From NCBI GenBank assembly GCA_963691705.1, contig OY829543.1, forward strand, positions 28,543,523-28,607,522: 64,000 bases of DNA, in the 5' to 3' direction. This DNA comes from Viola odorata. Its lineage: Eukaryota; Streptophyta; Magnoliopsida; Malpighiales; Violaceae. Made by a program: the position numbers and the translations under genes. Positions 47,342 to 60,087 of this stretch are shown here, in pieces (position 1 is the stretch's first letter; each line of letters opens with the position of its first letter). The notes under the pieces were generated by a model. It made no database searches. It was not told the DNA's origin and was given only the letters and a program-made list of their open reading frames with translations.

Positions 47342-48760
47342 GTGAAGGGTGGTTTAGGGTTATTTCATGTAATAATTCCCAAGCCTACTCTTCGCCCGTG
47401 GGAGAAAAATCCTTGTCTTTTGAAGTCTACAGACTTATTTTCACATCCTCGCTTTGAATTACCTTTTAGTTATTTTCCAACCCTTTTCCATAGTGCTGAT
47501 GCATATCTCTCCTATGTAGGTACTTTGTGTGACATTCGCAAAGGAATGGAGCCCGCAGATTCGAGGACGAATCCATTTGAAGAGGGAGGAGATGATACGA
47601 ACATGAGGGCTCTCACTCGTATCCACATGAAGACCTCATGGATAGGCCGCGCAAGCCATGAGGAATGCCGCGCCAAGTCCTCGCAAACCATGAAGACATG
47701 CGTGCACCAGGCGCGCCAACCCTAGAATCCCATGAAGTCCCCGCGCCTAAGCCATCCGAGGCCTTGCGGTAGCTCTCCAAGCCAATCTCTTCAAGCCCGC
47801 GGTCAAGGCCTTAAGTGAAGGGTGGTTTCGGGTTATTTCATGTAATAATTCCCAAGCCTACTCTTCGCCCATGGGAGAAAATTCCTTGTGTTTTGAAGTC
47901 TACACACTTATTTTCCCATCATCGCTTTGAGTTACCTTTTAGTTATTTTCCAACTATTTTCCATAGTGCTGATGCATATCTCTTCTATGTAGGTACTTTG
48001 TGTGACATTCGCAAAGGAATGGAGCGCGCAGATTCGAGAACGAATCTATTTGAAGAGGGAGTAGATGATACGAACATGAGGGCTCTCACTCGCATCCACG
48101 TGAACACCTCACGGATAGGCCGCGCCAGCCGTGAGGAATGCCGCGGCAAGTCCTCGCAAACCATGAAGTCATGCGCGCACCAGGCGCGCCAACCCTAGCA
48201 TCCCATGAAGTCCCCACGCCTAAGCCATCCGAGGCCTTGCGCTAGCTCTCCAAGCCAATCTCTTCAAGCCCGCGGTCAAAGCATTAAGTGAAGGGTGGTT
48301 TAGGGTTATTTCATGTAATAATTCCCAAGCCTACTCTTCGCCCATGGGAGAAAATTCCTTGTGTTTTGAAGTCTACAGACTTATTTTCCCATCATCGCTT
48401 TGAGTTACCTTTTAGTTATTTTCCAACCCTTTTCCATAGTGCTGATGCATATCTCTCCTATGTAGGTACTTTGTGTGACATTCGCAAAGGAATGGAGCCC
48501 GCAGATTCGAGGACAAATCCATTTGAAGAGGGAGGAGATGATACGAACATGAGGGCTCTCGCTCGTATCCACGTGAAGACCTCATGGATAGGCCGCGCAA
48601 GCCATGAGGAATGTCGCGCCAAGTCCTCGCAAAGCATGAAGACATGCGTGCACCAGGCGCGCCAACCCTAGCATCCCATGAAGTCCCCGCGCCTAAGCCA
48701 TCCGAGGCCTTGCGGTAGCTCTCCAAGCCAATCTCTTCAAGCCCGCGGTCAAGGCCTTAA
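47342..48760 (+). repeat. Trimer block at the start of domain IV (1419 bp)
   Basis: D-MK precursor, B', B'/D mosaic. The D at 47342 has CCACATGAAG and CCTAGAATCC but still GACCTC, so it looks like an early form of D-MK. It also has GCCCGTGGGAG (loss of CCATGG). The B' at 47815 has GTGAACACC but not the CGCACACC of later copies. Confidence 0.78.
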
Positions 48761-49233
48761 GTGAAGGGTGGTTTAGGGTTATTTCATGTAATAATTCCCA
48801 AGCCTACTCTTCGCCCATGGGAGAAAAATCCTTGTCTTTTGAAGTCTACAGACTTATTTTCACATCATCGCTTTGAATTACCTTTTAGTTATTTTCCAAC
48901 CCTTTTCCATAGTGCTGATGCATATCTCTCCTATGTAGGTACTTTGTGTGACATTCGCAAAGGAATGGAGCCCGCAGATTCGAGGACAAATCCATTTGAA
49001 GAGGGAGGAGATGATACGAACATGAGGGCTCTCACTCGTATCCACGTGAAGACCTCATGGATAGGCCGCGCAAGCCATGAGGAATGCCGCGCCAAGTCCT
49101 CGCAAAGCATGAAGACATGCGTGCACCAGGCGCGCCAACCCTAGCATCCCATGAAGTCCCCGCGCCTAAGCCATCCGAGGCCTTGCGGTAGCTCTCCAAG
49201 CCAATCTCTTCAAGCCCGCGGTCAAGGCCTTAA
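48761..49233 (+). repeat. Reference class D monomer (473 bp)
   Basis: It has the GTGAAGGGTGGTTTAGGG opening of A/B joined to a C-like body (GAGAAAAATCC, CTCTCCTATG, GGAGCCCGCAG), but with GTGCTGATGC and TTGTGTGACATT. Many D copies have GAGGACAAATCC, which breaks the GATTCG/CGAATC dyad, and CGCAAAGCATGAAGAC. Class D is rare before 32 kb and is the main class after 47 kb. Confidence 0.85.
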
Positions 49234-51120
49234 GTGAAGGGTGGTTTAGGGTTATTTCATGTAATAATTCCCAAGCCTACTCTTCGCCCATGGGAGAAAA
49301 TTCATTGTGTTTTGAAGTCTACAGACTTATTTTCCCATCATCGCTTTGAGTTACCTTTTAGTTATTTTCCAACTTTTTTCCATAGTGCTGATGCATATCT
49401 CTTCTATGTAGGTACTTTGTGTGACATTCGCAAAGGAATGGTGCGCGCAGATTCGAGAACGAATCTATTTGAAGAGGGAGTAGATGATACGAACATGAGG
49501 GCTCTCACTCGTATCCACGTGAACACCTCACGGATAGGCCGCGCCAGCCGTGAGGAATGCCGCGCCAAGTCCTCGCACACCATGAAGTCATGCGCGCACC
49601 AGGCGCGCCAACCCTAGCATCCATGAAGTCCCCACGCCTAAGCCATCCGAGGCCTTGCGCTAGCTCTCCACGCCAATCTCTTCAAGCCCGCGGTCAAAGC
49701 CTTAAGTGAAGGGTGGTTTAGGGTTATTTCATGTAATAATTCCCAAGCCTACTCTTCGCCCATGGGAGAAAATTCCTTGTGTTTTGAAGTCTACAGACTT
49801 ATTTTCCCATCATCGCTTTGAGTTACCTTTTAGTTATTTTCCAACTCTTTTCCATAGTGCTGATGCATATCTCTTCTATGTAGGTACTTTGTGTGACATT
49901 CACAAAGGAATGGAGCGCGCAGATTCGAGAACGAATCTATTTGAAGAGGGAGTAGATGATACGAACATGAGGGCTCTCACTCGTATCCACGTGAAGACCT
50001 CACGGATAGGCCGCGCCAGCCGTGAGGAATGCCGCGCCAAGTCCTCGCAAACCATGAAGTCATGCGCGCACCAGGCGCACCAACCCTAGCATCCCATGCC
50101 CCACGCCTAAGCCATCCGAGGCCTTGCGGTAGCTCTCCAAGCCAATCTCTTCAGGCCCGCGGTCAAGGCCTTAAGTAAAGGGTAGTTTAGGTTTATTTCA
50201 TGTAATAATTCCCAAGCCTACTCTTCGCCCATGGGAGAAAAATCCTTGTCTTTTGAAGTCTACAGACTTATTTTCACATCATCGCTTTGAATTACCTTTT
50301 AGTTATTTTCCAACCCTTTTCCATAGTGCTTCTGCATATCTCTACTATGTAGGTACTTTGTGTTACATTCGCAAAGGAATGGAGCCCGCAGATTCGAGGA
50401 CAAATCCATTTGAAGAGGGAGGAGATGATACGAACATGAGGGCTCTCGCTCGTATCCACGTGAAGACCTCATGGATAGGCCGCGCAAGCCATGAGGAATG
50501 TCGCGCCAAGTCCTCGCAAAGCATGAAGACATGCGTGCACCAGGCGCGCCAACCCTAGCATCCCATGAAGTCCCCGCGCCTAAGCCATCCGAGGCCTTGC
50601 GGTAGCTCTCCAAGCCAATCTCTTCAAGCCCGCGGTCAAGGCCTTAAGTGAAGGGTGGTTTAGGGTTATTTCATGTAATAATTCCCAAGCCTACTCTTCG
50701 CCCATGGGAGAAAAATCCTTGTCTTTTGAAGTCTAGAGACTTATTTTCACATCATCGCTTTGAATTACCTTTTAGTTATTTTCCAACCCTTTTCCATAGT
50801 GCTGATGCATATCTCTCCTATGTAGGTACTTTGTGTGACATTCGCAAAGGAATGGAGCCCGCAGATTCGAGGACAAATCCATTTGAAGAGGGAGGAGATG
50901 ATACGAACATGTGGGCTCTCACTCGTATCCACGTGAAGACCTCATGGATAGGCCGCGCAAGCCATGAGGAATGCCGCGCCAAGTCCTCGCAAAGCATGAA
51001 GACATGCGTGCACCAGGCGCACCAACCCTAGCATCCCATGAAGTCCCCGCGCCTAAGCCATCCGAGGCCTTGCGGTAGCTCTCCAAGCCAATCTCTTCAA
51101 GCCCGCGGTCAAGGCCTTAA
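48761..51120 (+). repeat. Pentamer HOR copy (2360 bp), D-B'-B-C/D-D
   Basis: First copy with the complete B' (GTGAACACC and CGCACACC), B (ATTCACAAAGG) and C/D set. Its first D lacks the MK changes. It is 1 bp short because the B' at 49234 ends GCATCCATG instead of GCATCCCATG. Confidence 0.83.
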
Positions 51121-53008
51121 GTGAAGGGTGGTTTAGGGTTATTTCATGTAATAATTCCCAAGCCTACTCTTCGCCCATGGGAGAAAAATCCTTGTCTTTT
51201 GAAGTCTACAGACTTATTTTCACATCATCGCTTTGAATTACCTTTTAGTTATTTTCCAACCCTTTTCCATAGTGCTGATGCATATCTCTCCTATGTAGGT
51301 ACTTTGTGTGACATTCGCAAAGGAATGGAGCCCGCAGATTCGAGGACGAATCCATTTGAAGAGGGAGGAGATGATACGAACATGAGGGCTCTCACTCGTA
51401 TCCACATGAAGATCTCATGGATAGGCCGCGCAAGCCATGAGGAATGCCGCGCCAAGTCCTCGCAAACCATGAAGACATGCGTGCACCAGGCGCGCCAACC
51501 CTAGAATCCCATGAAGTCCCCGCGCCTAAGCCATCCGAGGCCTTGCGGTAGCTCTCCAAGCCAATCTCTTCAAGCCCGCGGTCAAGGCCTTAAGTGAAGG
51601 GTGGTTTAGGGTTATTTCATGTAATAATTCCCAAGCCTACTCTTCGCCCATGGGAGAAAATTCCTTGTGTTTTGAAGTCTACAGACTTATTTTCCCATCA
51701 TCGCTTTGAGTTACCTTTTAGTTATTTTCCAACTTTTTTCCATAGTGCTGATGCATATCTCTTCTATGTAGGTACTTTGTGTGACATTCGCAAAGGAATG
51801 GAGCGCGCAGATTCGAGAACGAATCTATTTGAAGAGGGAGTAGATGATACGAACATGAGGGCTCTCACTAGTATCCACGTGAACACCTCACGGATAGGCC
51901 GCGCCAGCCGTGAGGAATGCCGCGCCAAGTCCTCGCACACCATGAAGTCATGCGCGCACCAGGCGCGCCAACCCTAGCATCCCATGAAGTCCCCACGCCT
52001 AAGCCATCCGAGGCCTTGCGCTAGCTCTCCAAGCCAATCTCTTCAAGCCCGCGGTCAAAGCCTTAAGTGAAGGGTGGTTTAGGGTTATTTCATGTAATAA
52101 TTCCCAAGCCTACTCTTCGCCCATGGGAGAAAATTCCTTGTGTTTTGAAGTCTACAGACTTATTTTCCCATCATCGCTTTGAGTTACCTTTTAGTTATTT
52201 TCCAACTCTTTTCCATAGTGCTGATGCATATCTCTTCTATGTAGGTACTTTGTGTGACATTCACAAAGGAATGGAGCGCGCAGATTCGAGAACGAATCTA
52301 TTTGAAGAGGGAGTAGATGATACGAACATGAGGGCTCTCACTCGTATCCACGTGAAGACCTCACGGATAGGCCGCGCCAGCCGTGAGGAATGCCGCGCCA
52401 AGTCCTCGCAAACCATGAAGTCATGCGCGCACCAGGCGCACCAACCCTAGCATCCCATGCCCCACGCCTAAGCCATCCGAGGCCTTGCGGTAGCTCTCCA
52501 AGCCAATCTCTTCAGGCCCGCGGTCAAGGCCTTAAGTAAAGGGTAGTTTAGGTTTATTTCATGTAATAATTCCCAAGCCTACTCTTCGCCCATGGGAGAA
52601 AAATCCTTGTCTTTTGAAGTCTACAGACTTATTTTCACATCATCGCTTTTAATTACCTTTTAGTTATTTTCCAACCCTTTTCCATAGTGCTTATGCATAT
52701 CTCTACTATGTAGGTACTTTGTGTTACATTCGCAAAGGAATGGAGCCCGCAGATTCGAGGACAAATCCATTTGAAGAGGGAGGAGATGATACGAACATGA
52801 GGGCTCTCGCTCGTATCCACGTGAAGACCTCATGGATAGGCCGCGCAAGCCATGAGGAATGTCGCGCCAAGTCCTCGCAAAGCATGAAGACATGCGTGCA
52901 CCAGGCGCGCCAACCCTAGCATCCCATGAAGTCCCCGCGCCTAAGCCATCCGAGGCCTTGCGGTAGCTCTCCAAGCCAATCTCTTCAAGCCCGCGGTCAA
53001 GGCCTTAA
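51121..53008 (+). repeat. Tetramer variant of the pentamer HOR (1888 bp)
   Basis: Order: D-MK, B', B, C/D; the final D is missing. The C/D at 52536 has CGCTTTTAATTACC, which puts a stop in the chance frame. Confidence 0.85.
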
Positions 53009-55369
53009 GTGAAGGGTGGTTTAGGGTTATTTCATGTAATAATTCCCAAGCCTACTCTTCGCCCATGGGAGAAAAATCCTTGTCTTTTGAAGTCTACAGA
53101 CTTATTTTCACATCATCGCTTTGAATTACCTTTTAGTTATTTTCCAACCCTTTTCCATAGTGCTGATGCATATCTCTCCTATGTAGGTACTTTGTGTGAC
53201 ATTCGCAAAGGAATGGAGCCCGCAGATTCGAGGACGAATCCATTTGAAGAGGGAGGAGATGATACGAACATGAGGGCTCTCACTCGTATCCACATGAAGA
53301 TCTCATGGATAGGCCGCGCAAGCCATGAGGAATGCCGCGCCAAGTCCTCGCAAACCATGAAGGCATGCGTGCACCAGGCGCGCCAACCCTAGAATCCCAT
53401 GAAGTCCCCGCGCCTAAGCCATCCGAGGCCTTGCGGTAGCTCTCCAAGCCAATCTCTTCAAGCCCGCGGTCAAGGCCTTAAGTGAAGGGTGGTTTAGGGT
53501 TATTTCATGTAATAATTCCCAAGCCTACTCTTCGCCCATGGGAGAAAATTCATTGTGTTTTGAAGTCTACAGACTTATTTTCCCATCATCGCTTTGAGTT
53601 ACCTTTTAGTTATTTTCCAACTTTTTTCCATAGTGCTGATGCATATCTCTTCTATGTAGGTACTTTGTGTGACATTCGCAAAGGAATGGAGCGCGCAGAT
53701 TCGAGAACGAATCTATTTGAAGAGGGAGTAGATGATACGAACATGAGGGCTCTCACTCGTATCCACGTGAACACCTCACGGATAGGCCGCGCCAGCCGTG
53801 AGGAATGCCGCGCCAAGTCCTCGCACACCATGAAGTCATGCGCGCACCAGGCGCGCCAACCCTAGCATCCCATGAAGTCCCCACGCCTAAGCCATCCGAG
53901 GCCTTGCGCTAGCTCTCCAAGCCAATCTCTTCAAGCCCGCGGTCAAAGCCTTAAGTGAAGGGTGGTTTAGGGTTATTTCATGTAATAATTCCCAAGCCTA
54001 CTCTTCGCCCATGGGAGAAAATTCCTTGTGTTTTGAAGTCTACAGACTTATTTTCCCATCATCGCTTTGAGTTACCTTTTAGTTATTTTCCAACTCTTTT
54101 CCATAGTGCTGATGCATATCTCTTCTATGTAGGTACTTTGTGTGACATTCACAAAGGAATGGAGCGCGCAGATTCGAGAACGAATCTATTTGAAGAGGGA
54201 GTAGATGATACGAACATGAGGGCTCTCACTCGTATCCACGTGAAGACCTCACGGATAGGCCGCGCCAGCCGTGAGGAATGCCGCGCCAAGTCCTCGCAAA
54301 CCATGAAGTCATGCGCGCACCAGGCGCACCAACCCTAGCATCCCATGCCCCACGCCTAAGCCATCCGAGGCCTTGCGGTAGCTCTCCAAGCCAATCTCTT
54401 CAGGCCCGCGGTCAAGGCCTTAAGTAAAGGGTAGTTTAGGTTTATTTCATGTAATAATTCCCAAGCCTACTCTTCGCCCATGGGAGAAAAATCCTTGTCT
54501 TTTGAAGTCTACAGACTTATTTTCACATCATCGCTTTGAATTACCTTTTAGTTATTTTCCAACCCTTTTCCATAGTGCTTATGCATATCTCTACTATGTA
54601 GGTACTTTGTGTTACATTCGCAAAGGAATGGAGCCCGCAGATTCGAGGACAAATCCATTTGAAGAGGGAGGAGATGATACGAACATGAGGGCTCTCGCTC
54701 GTATCCACGTGAAGACCTCATGGATAGGCCGCGCAAGCCATGAGGAATGTCGCGCCAAGTCCTCGCAAAGCATGAAGACATGCGTGCACCAGGCGCGCCA
54801 ACCCTAGCATCCCATGAAGTCCCCGCGCCTAAGCCATCCGAGGCCTTACGGTAGCTCTCCAAGCCAATCTCTTCAAGCCCGCGGTCAAGGCCTTAAGTGA
54901 AGGGTGGTTTAGGGTTATTTCATGTAATAATTCCCAAGCCTACTCTTCGCCCATGGGAGAAAAATCCTTGTCTTTTGAAGTCTACAGACTTATTTTCACA
55001 TCATCGCTTTGAATTACCTTTTAGTTATTTTCCAACCCTTTTCCATAGTGCTGATGCATATCTCTCCTATGTAGGTACTTTGTGTGACATTCGCAAAGGA
55101 ATGGAGCCCGCAGATTCGAGGACAAATCCATTTGAAGAGGGAGGAGATGATACGAACATGAGGGCTCTCACTCGTATCCACGTGAAGACCTCATGGATAG
55201 GCCGCGCAAGCCATGAGGAATGCCGCGCCAAGTCCTCGCAAAGCAAGAAGACATGCGTGCACCAGGCGCGCCAACCCTAGCATCCCATGAAGTCCCCGCG
55301 CCTAAGCCATCCGAGGCCTTGCGGTAGCTCTCCAAGCCAATCTCTTCAAGCCCGCGGTCAAGGCCTTAA
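53009..55369 (+). repeat. Pentamer HOR copy (2361 bp)
   Basis: Canonical order D-MK, B', B, C/D, D. Private marks are GAAGGCATGC in the D-MK, ATTCATTGTG in the B' (also at 49234) and GCAAGAAGAC in the D at 54897. Confidence 0.88.
54424..54896 (+). repeat. Reference C/D mosaic monomer of domain IV (473 bp)
   Basis: It has the C-type opening AAGTAAAGGGTAG and GCTTATGC, then D-type GAGGACAAATCC and GCAAAGCATG. Private marks are CTCTACTATG and GGGCTCTCGCTCG. Sister copies at 50175, 52536, 56785, 59619 (5' part) and 61503 show that one mosaic was amplified with the pentamer. Each is preceded by TCTTCAGGC in place of TCTTCAAGC. Confidence 0.87.
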
Positions 55370-55842
55370 GTGAAGGGTGGTTTAGGGTTATTTCATGTAA
55401 TAATTCCCAAGCCTACTCTTCGCCCATGGGAGAAAAATCCTTGTCTTTTGAAGTCTACAGACTTATTTTCACATCATCGCTTTGAATTACCTTTTAGTTA
55501 TTTTCCAACCCTTTTCCATAGTGCTGATGCATATCTCTCCTATGTAGGTACTTTGTGTGACATTCGCAAAGGAATGGAGCCCGCAGATTCGAGGACGAAT
55601 CCATTTGAAGAGGGAGGAGATGATACGAACATGAGGGCTCTCACTCGTATCCACATGAAGATCTCATGGATAGGCCGCGCAAGCCATGAGGAATGCCGCG
55701 CCAAGTCCTCGCAAACCATGAAGACATGCGTGCACCAGGCGCGCCAACCCTAGAATCCCATGAAGTCCCCGCGCCTAAGCCATCCGAGGCCTTGCGGTAG
55801 CTCTCCAAGCCAATCTCTTCAAGCCCGCGGTCAAGGCCTTAA
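55370..55842 (+). repeat. Reference D-MK monomer of domain IV (473 bp)
   Basis: A class D monomer in which CCACGTGAAGACCTC has become CCACATGAAGATCTC. The first change removes the palindromic CACGTG found in most other monomers, and the second creates AGATCT. It also ends CCCTAGAATCCC instead of CCCTAGCATCCC. Copies with both changes are at 51121, 53009, 55370, 57731, 58677 (3' part), 60088 (3' part) and 62449. The copy at 47342 has only the first change. Confidence 0.88.
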
Positions 55843-57730
55843 GTGAAGGGTGGTTTAGGGTTATTTCATTTAATAATTCCCAAGCCTACTCTTCGCCCAT
55901 GGGAGAAAATTCCTTGTGTTTTGAAGTCTACAGACTTATTTTCCCATCATAGCTTTGAGTTACCTTTTAGTTATTTTCCAACTTTTTTCCATAGTGCTGA
56001 TGCATATCTCTTCTATGTAGGTACTTTGTGTGACATTCGCAAAGGAATGGAGCGCGCAGATTCGAGAACGAATCTATTTGAAGAGGGAGTAGATGATACG
56101 AACATGAGGGCTCTCACTCGTATCCACGTGAACACCTCACGGATAGGCCGCGCCAGCCGTGAGGAATGCCGCGCCAAGTCCTCGCACACCATGAAGTCAT
56201 GCGCGCACCAGGCGCGCCAACCCTAGCATCCCATGAAGTCCCCACGCCTAAGCCATCCGAGGCCTTGCGCTAGCTCTCCAAGCCAATCTCTTCAAGCCCG
56301 CGGTCAAAGCCTTAAGTGAAGGGTGGTTTAGGGTTATTTCATGTAATAATTCCCAAGCCTACTCTTCGCCCATGGGAGAAAATTCCTTGTGTTTTGAAGT
56401 CTACAGACTTATTTTCCCATCATCGCTTTGAGTTACCTTTTAGTTATTTTCCAACTCTTTTCCATAGTGCTGATGCATATCTCTTCTATGTAGGTACTTT
56501 GTGTGACATTCACAAAGGAATGGAGCGCGCAGATTCGAGAACGAATCTATTTGAAGAGGGAGTAGATGATACGAACATGAGGGCTCTCACTCGTATCCAC
56601 GTGAAGACCTCACGGATAGGTCGTGCCAGCCGTGAGGAATGCCACGCCAAGTCCTCGCAAACCATGAAGTCATGCGCGCACCAGGCGCACCAACCCTAGC
56701 ATCCCATGCCCCACGCCTAAGCCATCCGAGGCCTTGCGGTAGCTCTCCAAGCCAATCTCTTCAGGCCCGCGGTCAAGGCCTTAAGTAAAGGGTAGTTTAG
56801 GTTTATTTCATGTAATAATTCCCAAGCCTACTCTTCGCCCATGGGAGAAAAATCCTTGTCTTTTGAAGTCTACAGACTTATTTTCACATCATCGCTTTGA
56901 ATTACCTTTTAGTTATTTTCCAACCCTTTTCCATAGTGCTTATGCATATCTCTACTATGTAGGTACTTTGTGTTACATTCGCAAAGGAATGGAGCCCGCA
57001 GATTCGAGGACAAATCCATTTGAAGAGGGAGGAGATGATACGAACATGAGGGCTCTCGCTCGTATCCACGTGAAGACCTCATGGATAGGCCGCGCAAGCC
57101 ATGAGGAATGTCGCGCCAAGTCCTCGCAAAGCATGAAGACATGCGTGCACCAGGCGCGCCAACCCTAGCATCCCATGAAGTCCCCGCGCCTAAGCCATCC
57201 GAGGCCTTGTGGTAGCTCTCCAAGCCAATCTCTTCAAGCCCGCGGTCAAGGCCTTAAGTGAAGGGTGGTTTAGGGTTATTTCATGTAATAATTCCCAAGC
57301 CTACTCTTCGCCCATGGGAGAAAAATCCTTGTCTTTTGAAGTCTACAGAATTATTTTCACATCATCGCTTTGAATTACCTTTTAGTTATTTTCCAACCCT
57401 TTTCCATAGTGCTGATGCATATCTCTCCTATGTAGGTACTTTGTGTGACATTCGCAAAGGAATGGAGCCCGCAGATTCGAGGACAAATCCATTTGAAGAG
57501 GGAGGAGATGATACGAACATGAGGGCTCTCACTCGTATCCACGTGAAGACCTCATGGATAGGCCGCGCAAGCCATGAGGAATGCCGCGCCAAGTCCTCGC
57601 AAAGCATGAAGACATGCGTACACCAGGCGCGCCAACCCTAGCATCCCATGAAGTCCCCGCGCCTAAGCCATCCGAGGCCTTGCGGTAGCTCTCCAAGCCA
57701 ATCTCTTCAAGCCCGCGGTCAAGGCCTTAA
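55370..57730 (+). repeat. Pentamer HOR copy (2361 bp)
   Basis: Canonical order. This is the first copy with ATCATAGCTTTG in B' and the first with ACAGAATTATT in the final D (57258). Both changes recur only to the right. Confidence 0.88.
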
Positions 57731-58676
57731 GTGAAGGGTGGTTTAGGGTTATTTCATGTAATAATTCCCAAGCCTACTCTTCGCCCATGGGAGAAAAATC
57801 CTTGTCTTTTGAAGTCTACAGACTTATTTTCACATCATCGCTTTGAATTACCTTTTAGTTATTTTCCAACCCTTTTCCATAGTGCTGATGCATATCTCTC
57901 CTATGTAGGTACTTTGTGTGACATTCGCAAAGGAATGGAGCCCGCAGATTCGAGGACGAATCCATTTGAAGAGGGAGGAGATGATACGAACATGAGGGCT
58001 CTCACTCGTATCCACATGAAGATCTCATGGATAGGCCGCGCAAGCCATGAGGAATGCCGCGCCAAGTCCTCGCAAACCATGAAGACATGCGTGCACCAGG
58101 CGCGCCAACCCTAGAATCCCATGAAGTCCCCGCGCCTAAGCCATCCGAGGCCTTGCGGTAGCTCTCCAAGCCAATCTCTTCAAGCCCGCGGTCAAGGCCT
58201 TAAGTGAAGGGTGGTTTAGGGTTATTTCATGTAATAATTCCCAAGCCTACTCTTCGCCCATGGGAGAAAATTCCTTGTGTTTTGAAGTCTACAGACTTAT
58301 TTTCCCATCATAGCTTTGAGTTACCTTTTAGTTATTTTCCAACTTTTTTCCATAGTGCTGATGCATATCTCTTCTATGTAGGTACTTTGTGTGACATTCG
58401 CAAAGGAATGGAGCGCGCAGATTCGAGAACGAATCTATTTGAAGAGGGAGTAGATGATACGAACATGAGGGCTCTCACTCGTATCCACGTGAACACCTCA
58501 CGGATAGGCCGCGCCAGCCGTGAGGAATGCCGCGCCAAGTCCTCGCACACCATGAAGTCATGCGCGCACCAGGCGCGCCAACCCTAGCATCCCATGAAGT
58601 CCCCACGCCTAAGCCATCCGAGGCCTTGCGCTAGCTCTCCAAGCCAATCTCTTCAAGCCCGCGGTCAAAGCCTTAA

Positions 58677-59149
58677 GTAAAGGGTAGTTTAGGTTTATTT
58701 CATGTAATAATTCCCAAGCCTACTCTTCGCCCATGGGAGAAAAATCCTTGTCTTTTGAAGTCTACAGACTTATTTTCACATCATCGCTTTGAATTACCTT
58801 TTAGTTATTTTCCAACCCTTTTCCATAGTGCTGATGCATATCTCTCCTATGTAGGTACTTTGTGTGACATTCGCAAAAGAATGGAGCCCGCAGATTCGAG
58901 GACGAATCCATTTGAAGAGGGAGGAGATGATACGAACATGAGGGCTCTCACTCGTATCCACATGAAGATCTCATGGATAGGCCGCGCAAGCCATGAGGAA
59001 TGCCGCGCCAAGTCCTCGCAAACCATGAAGACATGCGTGCACCAGGCGCGCCAACCCTAGAATCCCATGAAGTCCCCGCGCCTAAGCCATCCGAGGCCTT
59101 GCGGTAGCTCTCCAAGCCAATCTCTTCAAGCCCGCGGTCAAAGCCTTAA
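58677..59149 (+). repeat. C/D-MK mosaic monomer
   Basis: It has the AAGTAAAGGGTAG opening of the C/D class with the GTGCTGATGC, CCACATGAAGATCTC and CCTAGAATCC of D-MK, so the switch is before about 58830. The monomer at 60088 has the same structure. Confidence 0.82.
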
Positions 59150-59618
59150 GTGAAGGGTGGTTTAGGGTTATTTCATGTAATAATTCCCAAGCCTACTCTT
59201 CGCCCATGGGAGAAAATTCCTTGTGTTTTGAAGTCTACAGACTTATTTTCCCATCATCGCTTTGAGTTACCTTTTAGTTATTTTCCAACTCTTTTCCATA
59301 GTGCTGATGCATATCTCTTCTATGTAGGTACTTTGTGTGACATTCACAAAGGAATGGAGCGCGCAGATTCGAGAACGAATCTATTTGAAGAGGGAGTAGA
59401 TGATACGAACATGAGGGCTCTCACTCGTATCCACGTGAAGACATCACGGATAGGTCGCGCCAGCCGTGAGGAATGCCGCGCCAAGTCCTCGCAAACCATG
59501 AAGTCATGCGCGCACCAGGCGCACCAACCCTAGCATCCCATGCCCCACGCCTAAGCCATCCGAGGCCTTGCGGTAGCTCTCCAAGCCAATCTCTTCAGGC
59601 CCGCGGTCAAGGCCTTAA

Positions 59619-60087
59619 GTAAAGGGTAGTTTAGGTTTATTTCATGTAATAATTCCCAAGCCTACTCTTCGCCCATGGGAGAAAAATCCTTGTCTTTTGA
59701 AGTCTACAGACTTATTTTCACATCATCGCTTTGAATTACCTTTTAGTTATTTTCCAACCCTTTTCCATAGTGCTTATGCATATCTCTACTATGTAGGTAC
59801 TTTGTGTTACATTCGCAAAGGAATGGAGCCCGCAGATTCGAGGACAAATCCATTTGAAGAGGGAGGAGATGATACGAACATGAGGGCTCTCGCTCGTATC
59901 CACGTGAAGACCTCATGGATAGGCCGCGCAAGCCATGAGGAATGTCGCGCCAAGTCCTCGCAAACCATGAAGTCATGCGCGCACCAGGCGCACCAACCCT
60001 AGCATCCCATGCCCCACGCCTAAGCCATCCGAGGCCTTGCGGTAGCTCTCCAAGCCAATCTCTTCAGGCTCGCGGTCAAGGCCTTAA
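59619..60087 (+). repeat. C/D/B mosaic monomer (469 bp)
   Basis: A domain IV C/D body (CTCTACTATG, CTCGCTCG, AATGTCGCGCC) that ends as class B (ACCATGAAGTCATGCGCGC and CATGCCCC with the 4-bp deletion). The switch is between about 59947 and 59973. It explains why one HOR member is missing to its right. Confidence 0.82.

Larger units (their letters stand above)
57731..60087 (+). repeat. Rearranged pentamer HOR copy (2357 bp)
   Basis: Order: D-MK, B', C/D-MK, B, C/D/B. The monomer at 58677 joins a C-type opening to the D-MK end. The monomer at 59619 joins C/D to a B end with the 4-bp deletion. Two exchanges inside monomers have scrambled the order. Confidence 0.83.

Noticed and set aside
48412..48726. 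Minus-strand open frames of 62-104 codons
   Set aside because: They mirror the same repeated sequence, appear and vanish with single substitutions in the monomer, and have no recognisable domain.
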